Below, in pieces: positions 24,787-31,337 of a stretch of 34,429 bases of DNA. The first letter of the stretch is position 1; the number at the start of each line of letters is the position of its first letter. Made by a program: the position numbers and the translations under genes. Below the pieces are notes generated by a model, which was not told the DNA's origin, did not search any database, and saw only the letters and a program-made list of their open reading frames with translations. This stretch comes from Desulfovibrio sp. (GTDB lineage: Bacteria; Desulfobacterota; Desulfovibrionia; Desulfovibrionales; Desulfovibrionaceae), in the NCBI GenBank assembly GCA_031280915.1, contig JAITGC010000072.1, forward strand, positions 1 through 34,429, in the 5' to 3' direction.

Positions 24787-27044
24787 GCGCGCACCCGCAA
24801 AACGGCCGCGACCATATTTCCCAGAGCCGGATACGCTTCTTCCCACTGGCGAGTTTTCAGGCCGCAGTCAGGGTTTACCCAAAGCCGCTCTTTGGGTATG
24901 TGGCCCAGCGCTTTGCGCAACAATTCCACCATTTCCTCCACAGTGGGAATGCGCGGGCTGTGGATATCATACACTCCCGGCCCGATTTCGGCCTGATAAT
25001 GGAATTCGGTAAAGGCATCCAAAAGCTTCATACCGCTGCGGCTGGATTCGATACTGATGACATCCGCATCCATTTTGGCAATCCAGGGAAGAATGGCGTT
25101 GAATTCGCTGTAGCACATATGCGTGTGTATTTGCGTCGAATCTTCAACGCCGGACGAGGCGAGGCGGAATGCATCCACTGCCCATTGCAGATATGTTTCA
25201 GCTTCAAAGCGCGTCAACGGCATGCCTTCGCGCAACGCCGCCTCGTCAATCTGGATGATGCGGATGCCCGCCCTTTCCAGATCTTGCACTTCGTCACGGA
25301 TGGCGAGGGCTATCTGTTTGCAGACGTCGCTCCGTTCCATGTCGTCACGCGCGAAGCTCCAGCACAGCATCGTCACCGGCCCTGTCAACATTCCTTTTAC
25401 CGGCTTTTGCGTGAGGGATTGCGCGTACAATATCCAGTCAACCGTCATGGGGCGTTTTCGGTACACGTCCCCGTAAATGACGGGAGGTTTCACGCACCGG
25501 CTTCCATAGCTCTGTACCCATCCGTTCCGCGTGAAGCAGAACCCGCCGAGTTGCTGGCCGAAATATTCCACCATATCATTGCGTTCGGCCTCGCCATGCA
25601 CGAGAACATCCAGACCGAGTTTTTCCTGCCTTTCAATGCAGTCTTTGATTTCATTTTTGATGGCAGCGATATAATCCGCATCCGTCATTCCGCCTTTCCT
25701 GTAATCAAGGCGTGCCTTGCGAATGGCGGCTGTTTGCGGAAAAGAGCCAATGGTTGTTGTCGGAAGCAAGGGCAGATTGAGCCAGGTTTGCGCGGCGCGC
25801 CGCTTCGAATAAGCGGATTGGCGGGCCAGATGGGCGGAAGTGACGGAAGCCGAACGCTGCCTGACAGCCTTAATATGGCTGTCAGGATGAACGGTGGCGG
25901 TTCTCAGAATCGCCATATTTTCAGCCAATGCCGCATGATTGCCCCCGCTCTCGTGAATGTCGCGCAATGTGGCAAGTTCCGCGCATTTTTGCACGGCAAA
26001 GGCCATACGGTTCCTGATATGTTCCGGCAAAGCCTTTTCTTCCGCCGCATCCACGGGACAATGGAGCAATGAACAGCTTGAGCCGAGCAATACACGCTCT
26101 CCGCCGATTTCTGAAACGGCCTGTTCAACGAGGGAAAGCGCCTTGGCGTAATCGCTTTTCCAGATATTCCGCCCGTCAACGATGCCGAGGGAAAGTGCCA
26201 TATCGCCGGGGAGCACGGCCAAAACCGCCCCAAGTTGCTCTCTGCCGCGTACCATATCAATATGCAGAATAGCGCAGCCGGAGGCAACGGCCAATTCCAA
26301 ATTACGCGCAAGTGGCCCGAAATATGTGGTCAGCATAAGTTTTTTTCCGCCGCAGGCGGCGTTCAGAAGGGCATAGACATCATGGAATTGCCTTGCGGCC
26401 TTACTTGGCAAAAATTCTGTGCAAAGCACCGGCTCTTCAATCTGGATGCAATCGCAGTGGGGGGCAAGGCGCGCAAGGAGTTTTTCATATACCGGAACAA
26501 CCTCTTTCAGACGCGACCATTTGAGAACGCCACTCCGGGCTTTTGCCAGCGTCAGCCATGTAAACGGCCCGATAAGTGCGGGCTTCGGCGAAAAACCAAG
26601 CTCTTTCGCGCGCTTTGTGTCTTCCGCCATCGGATGTTCTCCGGCAACCCAAAGGCCACCGGCGTCAATCTCCGGCACAAGATAATGATAGTTGGTGTCA
26701 AACCACTTGGTCATCTCCAGCGCGGGGATGTTGCGCCACCCATCGCCGCGGGCGAGGCTGAAATACCTGCCCAGCGGCCTATCGTCCAGGCAGGGGATAA
26801 AACGCGGCGGTATGGCGCCGAGCATACATGTCATGTCCAACATGCGGTCATAAAGAGAAAAATCGCCGATAGTCACATAGTCAAGACCGGCGTCTTTCTG
26901 AATCCGCCAATGATGCTTTTTCAATTTCGCGCTGATTTCGAGGAGAGATTCGGCGGAAAGTTTGTTTTGCCAGAAGGACTCGAGAGCTTGTTTCAACTCC
27001 CGCTGTTTTCCGATGGACGGGAAACCGAGGATGTGGGTCAGCAT
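24762..27044 (-). CDS. metE: Cobalamin-independent methionine synthase MetE
   Basis: The 760-residue cytoplasmic zinc enzyme transfers a methyl group from methyltetrahydropteroyl-triglutamate to homocysteine. The N-terminal barrel starts MLTHILGFPSIGKQRELK. The C-terminal catalytic barrel begins with LLPTTTIGSFPQT. The zinc ligands are His and Cys in THMCYSE and Cys in NPDCGLKTR. The length fits MetE (E. coli 753). ATG 27044 has AAAGGAG 5 bases ahead; the open frame continues another 71 codons upstream but only through the riboswitch leader. The cobalamin riboswitch at 27195-27336 should shut it off when B12 is available and a B12-dependent MetH can work. The 3' end overlaps the convergent membrane-protein gene by 25 bases. 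Confidence 0.96.
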   Translation of the reverse strand: MLTHILGFPSIGKQRELKQALESFWQNKLSAESLLEISAKLKKHHWRIQKDAGLDYVTIGDFSLYDRMLDMTCMLGAIPPRFIPCLDDRPLGRYFSLARGDGWRNIPALEMTKWFDTNYHYLVPEIDAGGLWVAGEHPMAEDTKRAKELGFSPKPALIGPFTWLTLAKARSGVLKWSRLKEVVPVYEKLLARLAPHCDCIQIEEPVLCTEFLPSKAARQFHDVYALLNAACGGKKLMLTTYFGPLARNLELAVASGCAILHIDMVRGREQLGAVLAVLPGDMALSLGIVDGRNIWKSDYAKALSLVEQAVSEIGGERVLLGSSCSLLHCPVDAAEEKALPEHIRNRMAFAVQKCAELATLRDIHESGGNHAALAENMAILRTATVHPDSHIKAVRQRSASVTSAHLARQSAYSKRRAAQTWLNLPLLPTTTIGSFPQTAAIRKARLDYRKGGMTDADYIAAIKNEIKDCIERQEKLGLDVLVHGEAERNDMVEYFGQQLGGFCFTRNGWVQSYGSRCVKPPVIYGDVYRKRPMTVDWILYAQSLTQKPVKGMLTGPVTMLCWSFARDDMERSDVCKQIALAIRDEVQDLERAGIRIIQIDEAALREGMPLTRFEAETYLQWAVDAFRLASSGVEDSTQIHTHMCYSEFNAILPWIAKMDADVISIESSRSGMKLLDAFTEFHYQAEIGPGVYDIHSPRIPTVEEMVELLRKALGHIPKERLWVNPDCGLKTRQWEEAYPALGNMVAAVLRVRAYSAQSSK

Positions 27045-27048
27045 GGGT

Positions 27049-27068
27049 GCTCCTTTCAAGTTGAAAGG
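27049..27068 (-). promoter_or_regulatory. Hairpin covering the metE ribosome binding site
   Basis: CCTTTCAAcTTGAAAGG on the minus strand (27052-27068) is a perfect inverted repeat. Its 3' arm contains most of the AAAGGAG ribosome binding site (27049-27055). It is a candidate expression platform through which the upstream riboswitch could block translation. Confidence 0.5.
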
Positions 27069-27194
27069 GCAGTCCATTTCACGTGCGCCTAGGCCGGACA
27101 AAGGGCCGGGTACGAAGGCGTATCCGGCACAAGTCCGAGCACATATTGCCTTTACGCGAGACAGTACTGCCTTGCCGCGCCAATCGCGGCGATT

Positions 27195-27336
27195 GTGAGC
27201 AGTCGTCTCCTGGCTTCCGGCCCCCGGTTGCCTGACCTTCCCGTATGCGTGGTGCAACAGTGGTTTCGGCGGGGATTATTGCCGGTTACAGTGGCGCGTC
27301 CGCAGCGGATTTTCACCGCTTTCCGTTTCTGCTCAC
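27195..27336 (-). ncRNA. Cobalamin (B12) riboswitch
   Basis: The minus strand carries the conserved parts of the B12 aptamer in order: GGTGAAAATCCGCTGCGGAC, then GCCACTGTAACCGG, then AAGCCAGGAGAC (the B12 box). The ends CTGCTCAC and GTGAGCAG form a perfect 8-bp P1 stem closing 142 bases. It lies about 150 bases upstream of metE. Binding of adenosyl- or methylcobalamin is expected to lower metE expression; the conserved sequence does not tell which form. Confidence 0.93.
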
Positions 27337-27352
27337 AACATCTGGAGGACTT

Positions 27353-27379
27353 GATATATAATCATATAAGCCGTGTCAA
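27353..27379 (-). promoter_or_regulatory. Probable metE promoter
   Basis: The minus strand has TTGACA at 27374-27379 followed by AT-rich sequence with TATATC at 27353-27358 (15-base spacer; other registers possible). Transcription would start just before the riboswitch. The -35 box lies 10 bases from the 15-bp tRNA-like repeat at 27389. Confidence 0.55.
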
Positions 27380-27388
27380 CCCGAGTGT

Positions 27389-27403
27389 GAAGAGAGACTC
27401 GAA
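27389..27403. repeat. 15-bp copy of tRNA-Leu T-arm sequence, possible att site
   Basis: GAAGAGAGACTCGAA here is identical to 28693-28707 inside tRNA-Leu(CAA), in direct orientation and 1.3 kb away. A tRNA-targeting integrase remnant and a toxin-antitoxin pair lie between. This is the pattern left by integration at a tRNA gene. The match does not extend to the tRNA 3' end, which weakens the case. Confidence 0.5.
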
Positions 27404-27469
27404 GTGATACTATAATGTATTGAAAATTATAAATTTTTATTTAAGCTATTCTTAAAATACCGTCAAATT

Positions 27470-27577
27470 TTATCGGTGCCCTATAGGCGGGGCCACTCTC
27501 TTTTTCACATGCCGGGCACGTTCCGCCAAGAGAAAATCGTCAAAAGAACACTCCCCCTCATTCTTGGCAATCACCAC
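27470..27577 (-). CDS. Possible small ORF after the antitoxin, 35 residues
   Basis: A GTG at 27575-27577 overlaps the antitoxin stop (GTGGTGATT) and opens a frame MVIAKNEGECSFDDFLLAER... ending HR at 27470. Translational coupling would be possible. The composition is protein-like and ends with a basic segment. It could be a third member of the toxin-antitoxin operon or the remnant of an island gene. No homolog is recognised. Confidence 0.3.
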   Translation of the reverse strand: MVIAKNEGECSFDDFLLAERARHVKKRVAPPIGHR

Positions 27578-27918
27578 TTGAGTTGACCGGGGGTAACTTC
27601 CAGGGCGGCGGCGACCTTCTTCAAGGTATTCATACGCGGCTTGCTTTCAGGCGTTTCCATTTGAGCAAAAGCGGACTGTGATACTTCCATGCGGGCAGCC
27701 GCCTCGGCCTGAGTCAGCCCCAGGTATTCACGCCACGCGCGGATGGGGGAAATCTGTTCCTTGAGCACACGGGAAGCCACCTCATGCGGCACGGTAGGCT
27801 CTTTCACTTCCTGCCCGGCGACATCGGCAAAAGCGGCGGCGTACTCCTCATAGGGCACTACAACGGCCACAGGGACGCCCTGATGCGTGATAACCTGATG
27901 ATTAATAGGTATGTTCAT
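27571..27918 (-). CDS. Antitoxin with Phd-like N-terminus and XRE helix-turn-helix
   Basis: The 115-residue protein has an N-terminal part MNIPINHQVITHQGVPVAVVVPYEEY that resembles the Phd/YefM fold (pattern PVAVVVPYEEY). The C-terminal part (about 57-113) is an XRE helix-turn-helix: YLGLTQAEAAARMEVSQSAFAQME followed by LKKVAAALEVTPGQL. It should neutralise the toxin encoded just upstream (17-base overlap) and repress the shared promoter at 28153-28190. AAGGA precedes the ATG. Joining a Phd-type segment to an XRE domain is a less standard antitoxin design. Confidence 0.8.
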   Translation of the reverse strand: MNIPINHQVITHQGVPVAVVVPYEEYAAAFADVAGQEVKEPTVPHEVASRVLKEQISPIRAWREYLGLTQAEAAARMEVSQSAFAQMETPESKPRMNTLKKVAAALEVTPGQLKW

Positions 27919-28156
27919 CGCGTTTCCTTACCTCCTCTATACGGACAATAAGCGGGATACCCGCATGAATCGTGAACAGCACACGGTATCTGCCCACACG
28001 CAAACGATAGCCGGGCTTCCCCACCAAGGCCTTGACCTGTTCAACCTGCGGCCACTCACGGAGAGTATCAACCGCCTCGGCAACATCTCCCTGCACGGCT
28101 GGCGGGAGCTTCCGCGCCTGGCGCAAGGCTTTGGTTGTCCATTCGATGCTGTTTAT
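27902..28156 (-). CDS. RelE/HigB-type toxin with non-standard start
   Basis: The frame encodes a small basic mRNA-interferase-like protein of the RelE/ParE superfamily: ALRQARKLPPAVQGDVAEAV, then VKALVGKPGYRLRVGRYRVLFT, then a short C-terminal strand with VRKRDEH. The family-typical beginning NSIEWTTKAL precedes any usual start codon. The codon in the natural start position (28154-28156) is ATA, and the first conventional start is a TTG at 28126 without a ribosome binding site (74 residues). The ancestral ATG has probably mutated to ATA, lowering or abolishing expression. Toxin before antitoxin is the HigBA order. The two genes overlap by 17 bases. Confidence 0.7.
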   Translation of the reverse strand: MNSIEWTTKALRQARKLPPAVQGDVAEAVDTLREWPQVEQVKALVGKPGYRLRVGRYRVLFTIHAGIPLIVRIEEVRKRDEHTY

Positions 28157-28190
28157 AAGTTTTTATAAGCAATCATAAGCGTCAGGTCAA
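28153..28190 (-). promoter_or_regulatory. Promoter and triple operator of the toxin-antitoxin operon
   Basis: The minus strand has TTGACC (28185-28190) and TATAAA (28162-28167) exactly 17 bases apart. Three copies of TTATAAG-type sequence (plus strand 28153-28159, 28163-28169 and 28173-28179, the last TCATAAG) repeat every 10 bp across the spacer, -10 box and start point. Repeats on one face of the helix suggest cooperative binding of the antitoxin. The predicted start point falls on the ATA codon, so the transcript would be leaderless. Confidence 0.6.
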
Positions 28191-28243
28191 GGGGGTAATG
28201 AGCACACCCGCTGAGAGAGTCCGGGGTCTGTCGTGGTGGCCGT

Positions 28244-28338
28244 TCAGAATTCCATGCCGAACCTCTCCGCTGTTGCTACCCATGACGCGGCATCAAAGCG
28301 TTCATGCTCCGCAACCAGCCGTTCAAAGGTCTCGCCGG
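28244..28338 (-). pseudogene. C-terminal gene fragment of unknown identity
   Basis: A frame reads LPGETFERLVAEHERFDAAS...FGMEF and stops at 28244. It looks like a real protein C-terminus (amphipathic helices). It has no start of its own and is joined out of frame to the integrase remnant, so it probably marks a deletion joint inside the island. Confidence 0.4.
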
Positions 28339-28592
28339 GCAAAGCGGCAGACCTGCCCCGCCGCCTGTGCCATTTTGTGCGCTGTCACGATATGCCCGGA
28401 CGCCTCCACAGGCCGGATTGACGAGAGCAAGTCACCCGGTTCAATGCGGGATATGGGTTTTCCGGCAATATCTCTGAAAAGTCCTATTATCCAGTTCAGC
28501 TTCTTGACGTGGGACGGGGCATATCCGCTCTATCTGGTGGTAAGCCATTCTTCGGCAACCACCGAAAAAGTCAGGGTGCGGTATTTCCATAG
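28323..28592 (-). pseudogene. P4-type integrase remnant
   Basis: The minus-strand frame reads KYRTLTFSVVAEEWLTTR, an in-frame TAG, then SGYAPSHVKKLNW, GKPISRIEPGDLL and EASGHIVTAHKMAQAAGQVCRFAR before a stop at 28323. This matches the core-binding domain of P4-type tyrosine integrases (patterns TFxxVAxEW, APSHxxK, RPIxxIxPxxLL, TAHRxxQxxGQVFRYA). The N-terminal DUF4102-like part and the whole catalytic domain are missing. It points away from tRNA-Leu(CAA), the usual place for a tRNA-targeting integrase gene. Confidence 0.72.
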
Positions 28593-28625
28593 ATTTTACG
28601 AGAGGACGTTAGACTAACTACCCCG

Positions 28626-28669
28626 GAAAAACTCAAGCCCCGCTTGGCTTTTAAGGCTTTGCGGGGCTT
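28626..28669 (-). terminator. Intrinsic terminator of tRNA-Leu(CAA)
   Basis: The same 9-bp stem as at 178-220 (AAGCCCCGC/GCGGGGCTT; 28661-28669 with 28635-28643) is followed on the minus strand by GAGTTTTTCC. It lies 16 bases past the tRNA 3' end. Confidence 0.8.
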
Positions 28670-28692
28670 TGTGAGATTGTTAAATGGTGCCG
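28635..28692. repeat. 58-bp direct repeat at tRNA-Leu 3' ends, copy 2
   Basis: This is the partner of 186-243, with one mismatch (28660). It includes the terminator and CCA end of tRNA-Leu(CAA). Confidence 0.8.
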
Positions 28693-28771
28693 GAAGAGAG
28701 ACTCGAACTCTCAAGGGGTTGCCCCCGGCGGATTTTGAGTCCGCTGCGTCTACCAATTCCACCATTCCGGC
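28685..28771 (-). tRNA. tRNA-Leu (anticodon CAA)
   Basis: The minus strand folds as an 87-base class II tRNA. The acceptor is GCCGGAA, the anticodon stem GCGGA/TCCGC encloses CTCAAAA (anticodon CAA, reading UUG), and the variable arm is long. The T loop is GTTCGAGTC, and CCA is encoded. It appears to be the integration target of the decayed element at 27389-28707 and remains intact. Confidence 0.95.
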
Positions 28772-28802
28772 TGCAGTTGACGTCGACAATTACTGCCTAC
28801 TC

Positions 28803-28830
28803 ATCTTAACAAATCATATTCTCACGTCAA
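28803..28830 (-). promoter_or_regulatory. Promoter of tRNA-Leu(CAA)
   Basis: TTGACG (28825-28830) and TAAGAT (28803-28808) on the minus strand are 16 bases apart. The segment CAAAAATCTTGACG is identical to that of the tRNA-Arg promoter. Confidence 0.6.
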
Positions 28831-28946
28831 GATTTTTGCCTTGAAGCGGCCCCCGTGTTGCGGAGTATTTTCCAATATTACGGATAGCAGATTATAATAA
28901 TTCGATATTTCTGTCGGCAAATTTTGCAGAAATTTTTTGCGATCAC

Positions 28947-28975
28947 TTGACAGAATATCTCGTAAAGAGTATTGC
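28947..28975 (+). promoter_or_regulatory. Promoter of the rimP-nusA-infB operon
   Basis: TTGACA (28947-28952) and TATTGC (28970-28975) are 17 bases apart, about 150 bases before rimP. The -35 is perfect and the -10 is weak. The stretch 28831-28946 before it is AT-rich with no gene seen. Confidence 0.5.
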
Positions 28976-29045
28976 TTCTTCATCAGTGCGGCCGCATTAA
29001 TACTGTGGTTGCGACATCCTGAATACGGAACAAGTGTCCGAAAAC

Positions 29046-29076
29046 GGGGTGGCCTGAGTCAGGCCCCCTTTTTTTT
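29046..29076 (+). terminator. Attenuator-like intrinsic terminator in the rimP leader
   Basis: GGGGTGGCCT and AGGCCCCC pair around GAGTC (29046-29068) and are followed directly by eight T residues. It lies between the promoter and rimP, so read-through must be allowed or controlled. NusA, encoded downstream, affects pausing and termination and could provide feedback. Confidence 0.7.
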
Positions 29077-29123
29077 GTCTTTGAAACGCGACTTTTCCGA
29101 CAGCGACATCTTTGTTTGCGAAA

Positions 29124-29741
29124 ATGAAGGAAGAACTTCTTAGAAAAAATATTATCGGCCTTGCGGAGCCTGTCATTCGGTCTCTGGATCTCGTTATATG
29201 GGGTTTGGAAATTCTTCATGCCGCTCGCATGATTATCCGCTTGTACGTGGATGTGCCGTCTTCCGAAGAAGACTCTGAGCACAAATCTCCATCTGTGGAG
29301 CAATGCGAGGAAATCTCGCGCCATCTTGCCCTGTCGTTGGATGTGGAAGACCTGATTGATGACGCCTATGCCCTGGAAGTTTCCACTCCCGGATTTTCGC
29401 GTATTTTTTTCAACCTTGACCAAATGCGGCCTTATGTGGGGGAGATGGTGGAAGTAAAACTTTGCTCTCCTGTTGTGCCACAACTATCGGACGAACGATT
29501 TTCCGGCTCCGATTTGACGCCACGCCGCTTGTGGCGCGGCAAATTGAGCATCGTTGAGCTTGAAAATGATATTTTTGTTCTTGAACCGGCGACTTTTTCC
29601 GCGGACGGCGACATTTTTTTCGAACCGTTCAAGCCGTTGCCCCTGTCCTGGAACAATGTCCACAAAGCCAACCGGTTTCATATTTTCAAACGCCCTGCCA
29701 AACCGGGCAAGAAAGCAAAAGCGAAAATATCCCCGCAATAG
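29124..29741 (+). CDS. rimP: Ribosome maturation factor RimP
   Basis: The 205-residue cytoplasmic protein is needed for 30S subunit assembly. The N-terminal domain (about 5-90) shows the RimP pattern with LYVDV followed by the VEQCEEISRHLALSLDVEDLI segment and YALEVSTPGFSRIF. The C-terminal SH3-like domain (about 100-185) is longer than in E. coli (150 residues in all) because of an insert around 120-140. A Lys-rich tail ends the protein. Position before nusA is the standard order. I chose ATG 29124; a TTG at 29112 is possible and neither has a clear ribosome binding site. Confidence 0.88.
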   Translation: MKEELLRKNIIGLAEPVIRSLDLVIWGLEILHAARMIIRLYVDVPSSEEDSEHKSPSVEQCEEISRHLALSLDVEDLIDDAYALEVSTPGFSRIFFNLDQMRPYVGEMVEVKLCSPVVPQLSDERFSGSDLTPRRLWRGKLSIVELENDIFVLEPATFSADGDIFFEPFKPLPLSWNNVHKANRFHIFKRPAKPGKKAKAKISPQ

Positions 29742-29788
29742 CGCTTCAGATATCGCAAAGTTGGTAAATACGCCGGATGGAGGCCCGC

Positions 29789-31051
29789 ATGAATCTTGAA
29801 CTCAAAAAAGCCATTGAACAGATATGCAAGGATCGCGGTATAGATCGCGATATGCTTATTGACACCCTTGAGGACGCGGTACGCATATCCGTATTGCGCC
29901 GCTTTAGCGAAGATGCCGATGTGGAAGTCAATTACAATGACGAAACGGGTGATATTGAAGTTTTTCAATTCAAAATTGTTGTGACGGATGGGGATGTGCA
30001 AAATGACAATACGCAAATATCTCTGAGTCAAGCCCGCCAGCACGACCCCACAGTACAGCTTGACGACGAGATGGGCTTTCGCGTCAAAGTGGCCGATTTG
30101 GGCCGCATTGCTGCCCAGTCCGCCAAACAGGTCATCATACAGCGAATGCGGGATGCGGAACAGGAAATTATTTATGAGGAATACAAGGACAGACTTGGTG
30201 AAATCGTCTCTGGCATAGTTCAGCGCCGCGAACGCGGCGGATGGATCATCAACCTTGGACGTACGGAAGCCATATTGCCGCGCGAGGAACAGATTCCGAG
30301 AGAACACTTCAAGCGCGGAGACCGAGTTCAGTCCATAATTATTGATGTGCGCAAGGAAGGACGCGGGCCTCAGGTGGTCATATCGCGGGCCCACAGAGAT
30401 TATATGGCGGCTTTGTTCCGTCGTGAGGTGCCTGAGGTTGACGACGGCATCGTTCAGATCATGAGCGTGGCGCGCGATCCGGGTTCCCGCGCCAAGGTTG
30501 CCGTTTATTCCCGCGAAAGAGATGTGGACCCCGTGGGCGCCTGCGTGGGCGTGCGCGGTTCGCGCATACAAAATATAGTGCAGGAACTGCACGGAGAACG
30601 CATAGATATTGTCATCTGGAGTCAGGATATAGCCACTTACGCGCGCAATGCCCTCGCCCCCGCTCTGGTGCTGCGCATTGTCGTTGACGACGAGGAAAAT
30701 CTTCTGGAAGTCATTGTTCCTGACGATCAACTTACCAACGCCATCGGCCGTAAAGGACAAAACGTCAAACTGGCCGCGCGGCTTCTGGGCTGGAAAGTCG
30801 ATATCTTCACCGAAAGCCGCTATAATGAGGCCAATGCCATTGGTCATGGTCTTGAACAAGTCGCCAGCGTGGCGGAGATTTCCATTGAATCGTTGCTTGA
30901 AGCTGGCTACACATCACTGGACAAATTGCGTGAGACCAGCGATGAGGAATTGGCCGAAAAGCTGTCTATCAGTGATGCGCGTATAGCTGATTTACGCTCA
31001 GCTATCAACTTCCTCGCGCCGGTGCTGGAAAACGACGCGGATGAAGCGTGA
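29789..31051 (+). CDS. nusA: Transcription termination/antitermination factor NusA
   Basis: The 420-residue protein binds RNA polymerase and nascent RNA. An N-terminal polymerase-binding domain (about 1-125) is followed by an S1 domain (about 137-205, GEIVSGIVQRRERGGWIINLG). KH1 has VGVRGSRIQNIV and KH2 has IGRKGQNVKLAARLLGW. One C-terminal helix-hairpin-helix-like region (about 365-410) follows, so the tail is shorter than in E. coli (495). The start at 29789 is preferred because GGAGG sits 5 bases ahead of it, whereas the ATG at 29777 lies against that site. Confidence 0.95.
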   Translation: MNLELKKAIEQICKDRGIDRDMLIDTLEDAVRISVLRRFSEDADVEVNYNDETGDIEVFQFKIVVTDGDVQNDNTQISLSQARQHDPTVQLDDEMGFRVKVADLGRIAAQSAKQVIIQRMRDAEQEIIYEEYKDRLGEIVSGIVQRRERGGWIINLGRTEAILPREEQIPREHFKRGDRVQSIIIDVRKEGRGPQVVISRAHRDYMAALFRREVPEVDDGIVQIMSVARDPGSRAKVAVYSRERDVDPVGACVGVRGSRIQNIVQELHGERIDIVIWSQDIATYARNALAPALVLRIVVDDEENLLEVIVPDDQLTNAIGRKGQNVKLAARLLGWKVDIFTESRYNEANAIGHGLEQVASVAEISIESLLEAGYTSLDKLRETSDEELAEKLSISDARIADLRSAINFLAPVLENDADEA

Positions 31052-31079
31052 AAAATCGACTGAATCCCAGAGAAGGCTC

Positions 31080-31337
31080 ATGCGGCAAGAACAGAATATA
31101 TCAGAACAGAAAACCGTCAAAGAGAAAGGGCCGGTGAGGATGTGCGTTGCCTGCCGCGGTCGTTTTGCCAAAAATATGTTGACCCGTTATGTGTTTTCAT
31201 CCCAGGGGAATATAGTTCTTGACCCGAAAAAAATCGCTCCTGGTAGAGGGATATATTTGTGTTCCAATCCGCGCTGTAAGGAAAAATTTGTAAAAAGCAG
31301 GCCCGGCGTCAGGCGTAGGGGGAGTAAGCATGTCTGA
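31080..31337 (+). CDS. ylxR: YlxR-family RNA-binding protein
   Basis: The 85-residue basic protein (98 if the ATG at 31041 inside nusA is used) has the YlxR/DUF448 signature: [10 protein letters not shown] near the N-terminus, then RYVF, and [16 protein letters not shown]. It lies between nusA and infB as in many bacteria and overlaps infB by 8 bases. YlxR proteins bind RNA, and in some species RNase P RNA or nucleoid DNA. AGAAGG stands close to the ATG at 31080. Confidence 0.88.
   Translation: MRQEQNISEQKTVKEKGPVRMCVACRGRFAKNMLTRYVFSSQGNIVLDPKKIAPGRGIYLCSNPRCKEKFVKSRPGVRRRGSKHV

Noticed and set aside
27045-27257. Longer MetE starting 71 codons upstream
   Set aside because: The extension runs through the riboswitch region and lacks MetE similarity. 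The ATG at 27044 has a strong ribosome binding site.
28198-28617. Plus-strand open frame of 139 codons
   Set aside because: It is antisense to the integrase remnant and fragment at 28244-28592, which have recognisable protein patterns. The plus frame is Arg/Ser/Pro-rich and has no ribosome binding site.
28937-29143. 68-codon frame before rimP
   Set aside because: It crosses the promoter and the terminator-like hairpin and has no ribosome binding site or recognisable composition.
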